Shown: positions 1 through 7,415 of the stretch, piece by piece
How positions within the stretch are numbered: the first letter of the stretch is position 1
Layout: every line of letters begins with the position of its first letter
Assembly (NCBI GenBank): GCA_036844705.1
Contig: DAIUFH010000017.1
Span: forward strand, 1 to 35,353
Direction: 5' to 3'
Length of the DNA stretch: 35,353 nt
Source of the DNA: DAIUFH01 sp036844705
GTDB lineage: Bacteria; Bacillota; Clostridia; Tissierellales; Tissierellaceae
Notes under the pieces: generated by a model
What the model was told of the DNA's origin: nothing
Databases searched by the model: none
The model's input: only the letters and a program-made list of their open reading frames with translations
Program-made: the position numbers and the translations under genes

Positions 1-31
1 GGAGAACAAAATGTCCCATAAAATTCCATCC

Positions 32-91
32 TCAAATAACAATTCGGCTATCTACCATTGTTAATAGAATACCATCAATCTTTAGCCTGAG
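32..91 (-). pseudogene. ParA/Soj-family ATPase fragment
   Basis: Read on the minus strand, this stretch translates to LRLKIDGILLTMVDSR followed by an unrelated short tail and a TGA stop. The DGILLTMVDSR segment matches the conserved stretch of ParA/Soj-type partition ATPases that normally continues with TNxA. Here the homology stops abruptly after the arginine. There is no start codon and no Walker motif, so only about 16 residues of a gene are left. Together with the excisionase remnant next to it, this looks like the scar of an integrative or conjugative element. The family call rests on a short motif and is moderately secure. Confidence 0.5.
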
Positions 92-93
92 GT

Positions 94-186
94 TTATTTA
101 TCATCGAGCATTTCTCTAAGTTGTTCAAGTGTCACAACATCAGGATACTCTTTAAACCGTTCTCGATAATATTGTTTATCTCTCAT
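94..186 (-). pseudogene. Truncated excisionase-like small DNA-binding protein
   Basis: This is a 30-codon reading frame starting at ATG 186, with a good AAGGAG ten bases upstream. It begins MRDKQYYRERFKEYPDVV and ends after EQLREMLDDK. This N-terminus is typical of the roughly 60-residue helix-turn-helix (Xis-like) proteins that accompany integrases and recombinases in clostridial mobile elements. Those proteins continue beyond the REML segment into the DNA-recognition part, which is missing here. The intact start and ribosome site with a lost C-terminus suggest a deletion endpoint that joined this gene to the ParA fragment. Recognition is by memory of the family and was not verified by a search. 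Confidence 0.55.
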
Positions 187-465
187 TTTAAGTCAGCTCC
201 TTATAATCATATTGTCAGTGATAGGTGCTGACTGCGTAATCTAAAATTTACTATTCCTTATTGACAAGTGATAAAAAAATCCCTACATATCCCTCCTAAT
301 ATCCCTCCAACGTGATTTTTTTCATTAAATAAAGGAATGGAATCTGATAAGCTATCACATCGTTTGCTTTCTACCTGTAATATCAAGATAGATTTTCTTA
401 GATAAAAAGGAATTTACTTAAAGACGAAGTGAAAAAATCCGCAGGAATGTTTGGTATTTTACTGA
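187..465. other. Non-coding stretch with short repeats
   Basis: No convincing gene lies here on either strand. A perfect 7-bp inverted repeat (191-197 with 227-233) flanks the ribosome site of the Xis-like remnant. A 10-base word, ATATCCCTCC, occurs twice with a 12-base period (287-296 and 299-308). The rest is AT-rich sequence without recognisable promoter-gene pairs. Confidence 0.4.
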
Positions 466-1290
466 TTACTTAATAGCTTTTGTTGGACATGCTTTTTTAC
501 ATTCAAAGCACAGTATACATTCAGTCCCATTTTTTCTACTGTGGTTATTATCCATCATATCCACTTCCATTGGACATGCTCTTTTACATTTACCACAGGA
601 AATACAGGCATTTGTATCCACCTTGATACGGAACACCGAAAAATAACTTGCGGGTTTAAGAAAAACTGTTATAGGGCAGATGTATTTACAGAAAGCACGA
701 TTATCTTTGAATGTAAAAGCAAGAATAATGCCGATTGCGTAGTAAATGACGTTGCCCACTATAAAGCTGATAAACATTAGGTTTTCCAAGTTGTTAGGGT
801 ACAGGTGAAATAGTATAAATACATATAAAAACGACAAGATAAAGGTGATTATCCGAAGTCGTCCCAATTTTTCGCGTCGGGGCTTTTGAGGTGTCTTATA
901 CGGCAAGAAATCCAACACCATAGCAGTCCAACAAGCATATCCACACCAACCCCTGCCAAACAGAAGTGGACCTACAATTTTTGCTACAAGGTAGTGAATT
1001 ACCGCAGCTTGAAATACACCCAAAAATAAATAGTACCAAAACCCTTCAATTTGCATGTTCTCACGGCTGATAATGCCGAGATAAACCAACATGTATAGAC
1101 CAACGGTAAGCTGAACCATCATCCTTGCATATTTGAACCCAGCAATGTAGAGCACCAAGCCAACAGCAATCGCTGTACCAATATATGTAAAATTTAAAAG
1201 ATAAAACAAATTGTCCAAAAAAAGCCATAGCGTAATTGCGATAGCTTCGAATACAACCCACAACAATAGTGGGATCTTATATTTATTCGT
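466..1290 (-). CDS. NapH/CcoG-like membrane polyferredoxin, probable ACG start
   Basis: This is a membrane protein with several hydrophobic segments in its N-terminal two thirds, an FGRGWCGYACW motif typical of NapH/NosR/CcoG-type iron-sulfur membrane proteins, and a CKYICP motif. Two C-terminal 4Fe-4S clusters follow (CISCGKCKRACP and CILCFECKKACP). The likely role is electron transfer at the membrane; the partner is unknown. The only strong ribosome site, AGGAGG at 1300-1305, is nine bases ahead of an in-frame ACG (1288-1290) that would begin (M)NKYKIPLLLW. An in-frame TGA lies just upstream of that. The next usable start is TTG at 1266, which has no ribosome site. ACG is therefore either a rare non-canonical start or a mutated ATG that impairs the gene. 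No partner reductase lies beside it. Confidence 0.8.
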   Translation of the reverse strand, partial: TNKYKIPLLLWVVFEAIAITLWLFLDNLFYLLNFTYIGTAIAVGLVLYIAGFKYARMMVQLTVGLYMLVYLGIISRENMQIEGFWYYLFLGVFQAAVIHYLVAKIVGPLLFGRGWCGYACWTAMVLDFLPYKTPQKPRREKLGRLRIITFILSFLYVFILFHLYPNNLENLMFISFIVGNVIYYAIGIILAFTFKDNRAFCKYICPITVFLKPASYFSVFRIKVDTNACISCGKCKRACPMEVDMMDNNHSRKNGTECILCFECKKACPTKAIK

Positions 1291-1376
1291 AGCCTTTCAC
1301 CTCCTGTATTTTAATTTTACTGTTAAATCCATATACAGTTCTATTGCTTTTATCTTATTGTTTTGCAAGATAAGTT

Positions 1377-1946
1377 TCAATCTGAGAATACATCATTATA
1401 AAACTCATTCCATACATCTGTTAAATAATCTTCCTTTGGGGCAAATAGATATAGTCCCCTATCATCATATAGGTAGAATATACATCCTGTATCTAAGTCT
1501 ATAACAAATATAGATGAAGCTAAATCTAATGTGCTCCGCCGATATCTGATAAAATTATTTCTTTAAATAATTTTTCTATATCTATTTTTTCTACTTGATA
1601 AATTCTCCTGTTGCATGTATTGGCAGTATCATCCTCTGGAAATATCCAATCTAATTTATAATTATCATATTGAATTATATTTTCTAAAATACTTTCCACA
1701 AATTCTTTTTCTCGTACTCCATGGTTACTGTAAATATCATTATAAACAACTAGTAAATTGTGGCTAAATCTCGTAAAATTAAATACTTCTATTGCTTTTT
1801 CAGTGCATTTCTTTACATAAATCAATGTGTAGCATGTATTTATATCTCAACTGCCATAATACTTCATCTTCTACATCGTATTGTTTCAGTATACTTACCA
1901 ATACTTCTTGCAGATTGTTCTTAGTATTTGTATTTATCACCTCCAT
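1377..1946 (-). pseudogene. DUF3885-like protein gene with two compensating frameshifts
   Basis: Three consecutive reading frames on the minus strand make one protein of about 189 residues. Frame one runs from ATG 1946 to a TGA at 1800-1802 (ending ...KYMLHIDL). Frame two covers most of 1526-1825 (VKKCTEKAIEVFNFTRF...). The original frame resumes near 1529 (LDLASSIFVIDLDTG...) and ends at TGA 1377-1379. The piece IFYLYDDRGLYLFAPKE resembles the DUF3885 signature around MYDDRGLDV. One extra base near 1817 and one missing base near 1529 would explain it, so the total length stays a multiple of three. The start is unclear, because GGAGG overlaps the in-frame GTG at 1938-1940. Function is unknown. 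Confidence 0.6.
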
Positions 1947-2117
1947 CAAAAACTATCAATTCTTATACAATGGTGTTATAAGTTTTGACATTATATCTCC
2001 CCAAACTTCAATTATACTTCTTCATATGTATCTATTATATAAACCATTTGTTAACCTAGCAAGTAACAGATTCGTTTCGTTTTAATCTAAATCTTTTATA
2101 ACAATATTATGGCACAC

Positions 2118-2142
2118 AAAAAGAGTTACCATATGGCAACTC
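2118..2142 (-). terminator. Rho-independent terminator after the DUF4143 ATPase
   Basis: On the minus strand GAGTTGCC and GGTAACTC form an 8-bp stem with one G-U wobble and an ATAT loop, followed directly by five T. It lies about 130 bases beyond the ATPase stop codon. Confidence 0.75.
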
Positions 2143-2218
2143 CTTATCGATAAATTGTATATAATCAAACTGCCAAATTCGATTTATAATACTTCTTTTT
2201 CAAGAATTATTTGATACC

Positions 2219-2250
2219 ACTTAGATATAAAGTATACTTTATATCTAAGT
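2219..2250. repeat. 32-bp perfect AT-rich palindrome
   Basis: The two 16-base arms, beginning ACTTAGATATAAAGTA, are exact reverse complements with no spacer; the centre is between 2234 and 2235. It starts 22 bases after the ATPase stop and has no T-run on either strand, so it is not an ordinary terminator. It could be a protein-binding site, an RNA-stabilising hairpin or a small element remnant. Confidence 0.8.
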
Positions 2251-2271
2251 TTTGAATCTCCGTACTATAAC

Positions 2272-3501
2272 TTATATACCCCAAATAGGTACAATTAAAT
2301 TCTTGCTATCAAAAGCCGAAAGTCTATCCGTTGTACAGAGAACAGCTCCTGTTCCACGTTCTAATGAAGACTTGTCTATAACCCCAAATACACGAGTGAG
2401 CTGTCGTTGTGGTGTAGCAGTCTTTTTGACTTCCATAGGATACAGCTTGCCACTATCCTCAAGTAGAATATCAATCTCCTTGGTATCCTTATCTCTATAA
2501 TAATAAATAAAGGCTTCCCTACCGCAGTTTTGATAGCTCTTCATGATTTCCGATACAACAAAATTCTCAAGAATTGCACCACCCATGGCGCCGTTCATTA
2601 AAGTATCACTGTCGCTCCATTTTGTCAGGTATGCCACCAAACCAGAGTCATAGAAATAAAGCTTTGGTTTGGTCACCATACGTTTTAGCATATTGTTAGA
2701 ATACGGATGAAGATAAAACACGATACCTAATCTCTCTAAAATCCCAAGCCAATTTTTAGCGGTAACCTGATTAATATCAGCAGCATCAGATATAGTCTTA
2801 TAATTGAGCATCTGTCCGCATAGAGCTGCAGCTGCAATGAAGAAATCCATGAACTTAAGAGAATCAATGGCTCCGGATATCTCTTTTACATCCCTGTCTA
2901 TATAAGTGCTGATATAGCTGGAATAGACTGCATGATAATCGCTATATTGTCCACTGATGAGAGCAGGCATACCACCTTTGAAAATACGTTCATAAAGTGC
3001 AGGAGTATCAACAGGAGTTCGCTCCTTTATACGCAATGACAGCTGTTCCAAATTTAACTTAAAAGGCTCCGTAGCAGCACCATCGATTTCTGCCTGCGAC
3101 ATGTAAGACATATTTAGCAAGCATATACGTCCGGCAAGTGACTCCTGTATCCCCTCCATCAATTTAAACACTTGTGAACCGGTTAGCCAAAAGTCACCGG
3201 CACGATGGGTCTTGTCAACATGTATTTTAATATAAGTGAATAATTCAGGCGCATACTGTACTTCGTCGATAAACACCGGAGGCTTATGAATTTGCAAAAA
3301 CATCTTGGGATCATTTTTTGCCATTTGACGTTCTGTTAGATCATCCAGCGTGACATATTCCCGATCTATGTTTTCCTCCATAGCCAACCTTTGCAGCATA
3401 GTAGTTTTACCGGCCTGTCTGGGTCCGGTGAGTAGAAGTGCTGGAAATTCTTTTGATAAACGTAGAAATGTATCTTCCATTGCTCTGTGTATATAATTCA
3501 T
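2272..3501 (-). CDS. AAA ATPase with DUF4143 and nuclease-like C-terminus
   Basis: This is a 409-residue protein of the common archaeal/bacterial ATPase family annotated as AAA plus DUF4143. Residues 26-33 (GPRQAGKT) are the Walker A loop and 76-81 (VFIDEV) the Walker B. LTGSQ at about 105 is a sensor-like motif. The C-terminal part contains E342-x-D344 and E357-x-K359, a spacing like the PD-(D/E)xK nuclease fold proposed for this domain. The biological role of the family is not established; it is often found as a single-gene accessory locus. The start is ATG, with AAGGGGTG six to seven bases ahead. Its ribosome site can pair with the C-rich RNA described at 33178. It is monocistronic, ending in the palindrome and terminator above. 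Confidence 0.9.
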   Translation of the reverse strand: MNYIHRAMEDTFLRLSKEFPALLLTGPRQAGKTTMLQRLAMEENIDREYVTLDDLTERQMAKNDPKMFLQIHKPPVFIDEVQYAPELFTYIKIHVDKTHRAGDFWLTGSQVFKLMEGIQESLAGRICLLNMSYMSQAEIDGAATEPFKLNLEQLSLRIKERTPVDTPALYERIFKGGMPALISGQYSDYHAVYSSYISTYIDRDVKEISGAIDSLKFMDFFIAAAALCGQMLNYKTISDAADINQVTAKNWLGILERLGIVFYLHPYSNNMLKRMVTKPKLYFYDSGLVAYLTKWSDSDTLMNGAMGGAILENFVVSEIMKSYQNCGREAFIYYYRDKDTKEIDILLEDSGKLYPMEVKKTATPQRQLTRVFGVIDKSSLERGTGAVLCTTDRLSAFDSKNLIVPIWGI

Positions 3502-3639
3502 AAAAACACCCCTTCGTCTAAAATTAATATTTCTTACATTATAGACGATATAAATTTTGAAGTCAATGCAATTTCATATCAATAAATCTCAAAAGTAAAT
3601 CTTTATCAATGTGATAAGATTCAAGATTTCATTGCAAAT

Positions 3640-4896
3640 CTACCTTAAACTCCTCCTTTGTTCACGATTTAAACCCTCTGTTGATTCATTAAATAATTCT
3701 GTCAATTCCTTGTTGAATTCTTTATATAAAGAGGGATATTTTTTCTTAATTCGTAGTATTCCATAAGCTATATCCTCTTTCATACATTCCAATTCCCTCA
3801 TCATCTCGTGAGGGTAATCATTTAAAAATTCCTCATAACTCTTCTGATTATACTTTAAATAAAATGCTTCCACAATCTTTACATGAACATAGGGGATTAA
3901 ATCACGATCTTTAGCTGAGCGGTCTAACTCCATTTCGAGCTTAACAAGTGGCTTAATCTCTTTACTGCGGTTCCTAATGTATTCATCATTTTTGAATATT
4001 TGACTTGCTAATTGCATAAAAACATCTGCCTCTTTAAAGCGTGCAACATCAAAGTACGAATCTGCTTCTTCTAACAAACGATCCATAAGTATATATAACT
4101 CTTCTTCATACTTAATTGACTTCGCAAGTTTTCGGATATAATTTTGAATCTTTGGAATTTCTCTCCATTTTTCAAGCATAATCCCGGTATTAATCCAATT
4201 TAATAAAATTTCTAAGTTCTCAATATTTAAATCATCTGTAGGAGGCAGTGAAAGTTTAAACTCACCCCATGCTTGCTGGAAATCACCGGAGTTTAAAAAT
4301 ACTATTAATCGAATTTCATGATATCGTTTTATATCTGTTACATACTCTTTGTATTTTTCAAGTGTAGTAAATGCCTCATCATAATACCCATTTGAATAGA
4401 GCATGCTGAATTTAATAAACAAGATATCTTGCTTTTGTTCAGTATCACATTCTTCCATGATTTTATCTATAATACTATAAAATTCTTCAATATTTTCAAT
4501 ATCTAAAAATAACTCTGCAAGTTTTAATTCAACTTCAATATCATCTGGGTAGATTTCCAAGACATAGTCTATTAACTCTTTAGCTTTTTGGAATTCCCCT
4601 TTTGATTTTAAAAGCATTACATCATCCATAGTTTTTTCAAGTTTATCTCCATATTTGCGAAACATATCATATTTTCTGCGTTTATCATCATCCTTTAAGA
4701 TTTCATAAGCTCTTCTAATTTCTTGAAATTCTTCTGGATGTGTTTCTGGCGGAAACTCTCTAAGTTTCTCAATATACTTCTCTTTAATTCTATCCTGGCT
4801 AATATTAGAACGAGTGCCTAATATTTTATAGAGATTTTCAACCTTCTCTTTTTTTGTTTTTTTCTTTCTTGTTTTAAAATAGTATCCTTCTACCAT
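3640..4896 (-). CDS. J-domain/TPR protein with degenerate HPD motif
   Basis: This is a 418-residue cytosolic protein. Residues 20-77 resemble a J domain (LYKILGTRSNISQDRIKEKY, then a helix ending RRAYEILKDDDKRRKYD). At the place of the invariant HPD between helices II and III it has P49-P50-E51, following F48 where Tyr usually stands. From about residue 85 to 330 there are helix pairs resembling TPR-type repeats (for example GEFQKAKELIDYVLEIYPDD). It is the last gene of a grpE-like, dnaK-like, J-protein operon, 11 bases after the Hsp70 stop, with AGGAG eight bases before ATG. The expected role is a dedicated co-chaperone or substrate adaptor for the neighbouring Hsp70. Loss of HPD suggests altered coupling to ATPase stimulation (inference). 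Confidence 0.85.
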   Translation of the reverse strand: MVEGYYFKTRKKKTKKEKVENLYKILGTRSNISQDRIKEKYIEKLREFPPETHPEEFQEIRRAYEILKDDDKRRKYDMFRKYGDKLEKTMDDVMLLKSKGEFQKAKELIDYVLEIYPDDIEVELKLAELFLDIENIEEFYSIIDKIMEECDTEQKQDILFIKFSMLYSNGYYDEAFTTLEKYKEYVTDIKRYHEIRLIVFLNSGDFQQAWGEFKLSLPPTDDLNIENLEILLNWINTGIMLEKWREIPKIQNYIRKLAKSIKYEEELYILMDRLLEEADSYFDVARFKEADVFMQLASQIFKNDEYIRNRSKEIKPLVKLEMELDRSAKDRDLIPYVHVKIVEAFYLKYNQKSYEEFLNDYPHEMMRELECMKEDIAYGILRIKKKYPSLYKEFNKELTELFNESTEGLNREQRRSLR

Positions 4897-4907
4897 CTTT
4901 TCAACTC

Positions 4908-6728
4908 CTATAACTCAAAATCTATCATAAAATCTATTGTATCTTCAATTATAGTTTGTAAACTATCTTCATCTTCTATCGCCTTTTGAAGACGTTTGAT
5001 TAATTTATCAGCCTTCCTTTGTTGCACTCCATTCATCTCATTTTTTAGCTTGTTTAAATGGTCTATATGTGTCTTTGCTTCCTCTGTCAAGGATTCCCAT
5101 GTCTTTTCAACATCAATATCTTCATCATCTAAATAAATCAAATCTTCCATATCTTCAAATTCTTCATCCGCTTCATGATATAGAGACTCTATCTTCTCCA
5201 TACTCTTTTCCAATGTTTTTTGTGAATCACGATTTAGTGCATCTTGAATTGTTACTGTCATCTCTTTTTCAGTTGAAATGCATTTTGCATTAACTTCTAA
5301 TATTCCATTGAGGTTATACCTAAATTTTACTTCTATAACTTCTTCTCCTGCATAATTGGCTGGAATGCCTTCTAATAATAATTCTCCTAATTTATAATTG
5401 TCTTTAACCCATTCATGTTCTCCCTGATATATCTCTATGGATACAGCATTTTGTCCATTATATGTGGTAGTAAATTTTTCGCTTCGCTGTACAGGTATAG
5501 TTGTATTTTTAGGGATAATTATAGCAAATCCTCCAGGTCTTAAAGTCGATGACCTCCATTCCTTTAATACGGCAATTCCCATAGAGAAAGGTGCTACATC
5601 CGTGGCTATAAGCCCACTCTTTGATAATGCCCTTGATTTCAGTCCAGCCTGAACAGCAGCACCTAAGGCCACTGTTTCATCAGGATCAATGTCATTCTTT
5701 GGATTTTTACCGAAAAGATTAAATATCAATTCATATACTCTAGGTATTCTAGTTGAACCTCCAACAAGCAATATTTCATCAATATCTTCAACAGAAAGGT
5801 CTGCTTCCTTTAAAACATCTTTTGTTAGTTCAATAGTTCCTTGAAGTAAATCGTCAATTAAATTAATAAATTCTACACGGTGAATTATAGTATTTAAACC
5901 TATAGGTTGATTATCCTTTACTGTCACTACGGGCAATACCACCTTTACACTTTCCTCTAACGAAAGCCTAATCTTTATATCTTCTGCCTCTTTTTTCAAC
6001 AAAGCCTTTGCACGAATATCATCTCTAGGATCTATATTATTCTCGTCTATTATTTTCTTTGCTAACCAGTCCACAAGCTTCCAGTCAAAATCCTCTCCAC
6101 CTAATAGGTTATTTCCTGTTGAAGCTTTGACCTCCAATATTCCACTCATCAATTCTACAACAGATACATCAAAGGTTCCTCCACCTAAGTCATAAACAAG
6201 TATATTCCCATCTTTTTTTAAATTGTCCAAACCATAAGCTAAAGCTGCTGCTGTTGGTTCATTGATAATACGCTCTACTACAAACCCTGCTAATTCACCA
6301 GCTTTCTTCGTTGCTCGGCGTTGAGCATCTGTAAAATATGAGGGCACAGTAATTACTGCTTCCTTTTCTCCTTCTCCATATAAATCATCTATACTCTTTT
6401 TTAGTTCTTTCAAAATCAATGCAGATACTTCTTCAGGCAATAACTCTCTGCCAGCTATATGTATTAGGTCAGATGAACCCATTTTCCTCTTTACTGCTGC
6501 AACTGTACGATTTGGCATAGCAACTAGTGAATCTAAGGCATTCTTACCAACTACAACATTATCCTCTAAATCAATCAGTACTACAGAAGGAACAATTCTT
6601 TCGCCTTTTTGAGATTTTAATATCTGAGGTTTCTTATTATAAATATAACCTATAGCAGAATTTGTCGTTCCTAAATCTATACCCACAATGGGACGAAATT
6701 CATTATCCATATTATTAGTATTGTTCAT
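4908..6728 (-). CDS. Divergent Hsp70 (DnaK/HscC-like) chaperone
   Basis: This is a 606-residue Hsp70. Phosphate-1 motif GIDLGTTNSA (about 16-25), phosphate-2 VYDLGGGTFDVSV and adenosine motif LLVGGSTRIPRV show an intact ATPase domain. The interdomain linker region reads SGLIATDVAPFSMGIAVL rather than the canonical VLLLDVTPLSLGIE form. The substrate domain has a long acidic lid (EADEEFEDMEDLIYLDDED), and the C-terminus ends MIDFEL without a DnaK-type tail. It sits between a GrpE-like gene (6 bases upstream) and a J/TPR protein, separate from any hrcA or canonical dnaJ. No CIRCE operator precedes the operon. The start is ATG 6728 with AGGAG only three bases away; an in-frame ATG at codon 7 is a possible alternative. 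It is probably a specialised second Hsp70. Confidence 0.92.
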   Translation of the reverse strand: MNNTNNMDNEFRPIVGIDLGTTNSAIGYIYNKKPQILKSQKGERIVPSVVLIDLEDNVVVGKNALDSLVAMPNRTVAAVKRKMGSSDLIHIAGRELLPEEVSALILKELKKSIDDLYGEGEKEAVITVPSYFTDAQRRATKKAGELAGFVVERIINEPTAAALAYGLDNLKKDGNILVYDLGGGTFDVSVVELMSGILEVKASTGNNLLGGEDFDWKLVDWLAKKIIDENNIDPRDDIRAKALLKKEAEDIKIRLSLEESVKVVLPVVTVKDNQPIGLNTIIHRVEFINLIDDLLQGTIELTKDVLKEADLSVEDIDEILLVGGSTRIPRVYELIFNLFGKNPKNDIDPDETVALGAAVQAGLKSRALSKSGLIATDVAPFSMGIAVLKEWRSSTLRPGGFAIIIPKNTTIPVQRSEKFTTTYNGQNAVSIEIYQGEHEWVKDNYKLGELLLEGIPANYAGEEVIEVKFRYNLNGILEVNAKCISTEKEMTVTIQDALNRDSQKTLEKSMEKIESLYHEADEEFEDMEDLIYLDDEDIDVEKTWESLTEEAKTHIDHLNKLKNEMNGVQQRKADKLIKRLQKAIEDEDSLQTIIEDTIDFMIDFEL

Positions 6729-6734
6729 AATCTC

Positions 6735-7334
6735 CTATCTCTCCTCTTCTTCTATAGTAATAACTTTTGCTTTTCTTAATAAAGTCCCCCCTTCAAAGAT
6801 AAAACCTCTCTGCAAAACCTCTACAACCTCATAAGGCAAATAATCTTTGTTAATTTCCTTCTTCTTTGTACTTACAGATTCTGCTACTTCATGATTAAAA
6901 GTCTTTCCTATAATATCAATCTCAAATATTCTTAATTCTTCTAATGATTTTAATATTTCTTTTTGCCAGTTTTGCAATAACTGTATCCAATGCTCCTTCT
7001 CTTGCCCACCAATTTTGCCACAAATTAAATCAATATCATCTAACCATTGAATATTTCTGGCTAAAACAAAATTCTTTTCCTTAATTAATTTATCCCTCTC
7101 ATGTTCTAATTCGGTATATTTCGTACTATAATCCATATTTTCATCTATATTCTCTTTAATTTGATCTAATTTTTTAAATATCTCTTGGGATGATTTATAC
7201 TCCAATCTTAATGATTTTTGAATTGCATCACCGTTATTTTCTAACTGTTGATTTATTTCTTCCAATTTACCATCAAATCTTTGTAAGTACTCTTCAACAG
7301 TATTAGATTTATTTTTCCAAAACATCCAACTCAT
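6735..7334 (-). CDS. grpE: GrpE-like nucleotide exchange factor
   Basis: This is a 199-residue protein. The first about 90 residues are coiled-coil-like and charged (EEYLQRFDGKLEEINQQLENN...). The C-terminal about 55 residues carry the GrpE beta domain signature: FNHEVAESVSTKK followed by PYEVVEVLQRGFIFEGGTLLRKAKVIT, closely parallel to the HEA...V..V.Q.GY...G.ULRPA.V pattern of GrpE. It would release ADP from the adjoining Hsp70. The N-terminus MSWMFWKNKSN is not typical of housekeeping GrpE. It is first in the three-gene operon, with AAGGAGG five bases before ATG. It follows mltG by about 80 bases without an obvious terminator, so read-through is possible. It is probably a paralogue dedicated to this Hsp70. 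Confidence 0.85.
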   Translation of the reverse strand: MSWMFWKNKSNTVEEYLQRFDGKLEEINQQLENNGDAIQKSLRLEYKSSQEIFKKLDQIKENIDENMDYSTKYTELEHERDKLIKEKNFVLARNIQWLDDIDLICGKIGGQEKEHWIQLLQNWQKEILKSLEELRIFEIDIIGKTFNHEVAESVSTKKKEINKDYLPYEVVEVLQRGFIFEGGTLLRKAKVITIEEEER

Positions 7335-7415
7335 GTTTTCCTCCTTATATGAATTTTCACTAATTTGAAATCTGTATTCTTATTATCATAAATAGATGCT
7401 TGTACAATTTCTTTT

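Larger units (their letters stand above)
1947..2271. other. Intergenic region with terminator and palindrome
   Basis: No gene of normal size was found here. It contains the palindrome at 2219-2250, the terminator at 2118-2142 and an 11-codon reading frame at 1956-1991 (minus strand) with a good ribosome site but no recognisable relatives. The remaining sequence is AT-rich and featureless. Confidence 0.5.

Noticed and set aside
261..290. Promoter starting with TTGACA on the plus strand
   Set aside because: The -10 region (TACATA) is weak and no plus-strand gene or RNA structure follows.
541..780. Plus-strand reading frame opposite the polyferredoxin gene
   Set aside because: It is a shadow frame. 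The minus frame has clear Fe-S motifs, and this one has no recognisable protein features. The same applies to the other frames opposite or inside named genes.
1956..1991. 11-codon reading frame with GGGGAG ribosome site (minus strand)
   Set aside because: Too short to support without conservation. It may be a relic of the original start region of the damaged DUF3885-like gene.
7335..7415. CIRCE (HrcA) operator before the Hsp70 operon
   Set aside because: The TTAGCACTC-N9-GAGTGCTAA pattern is absent.
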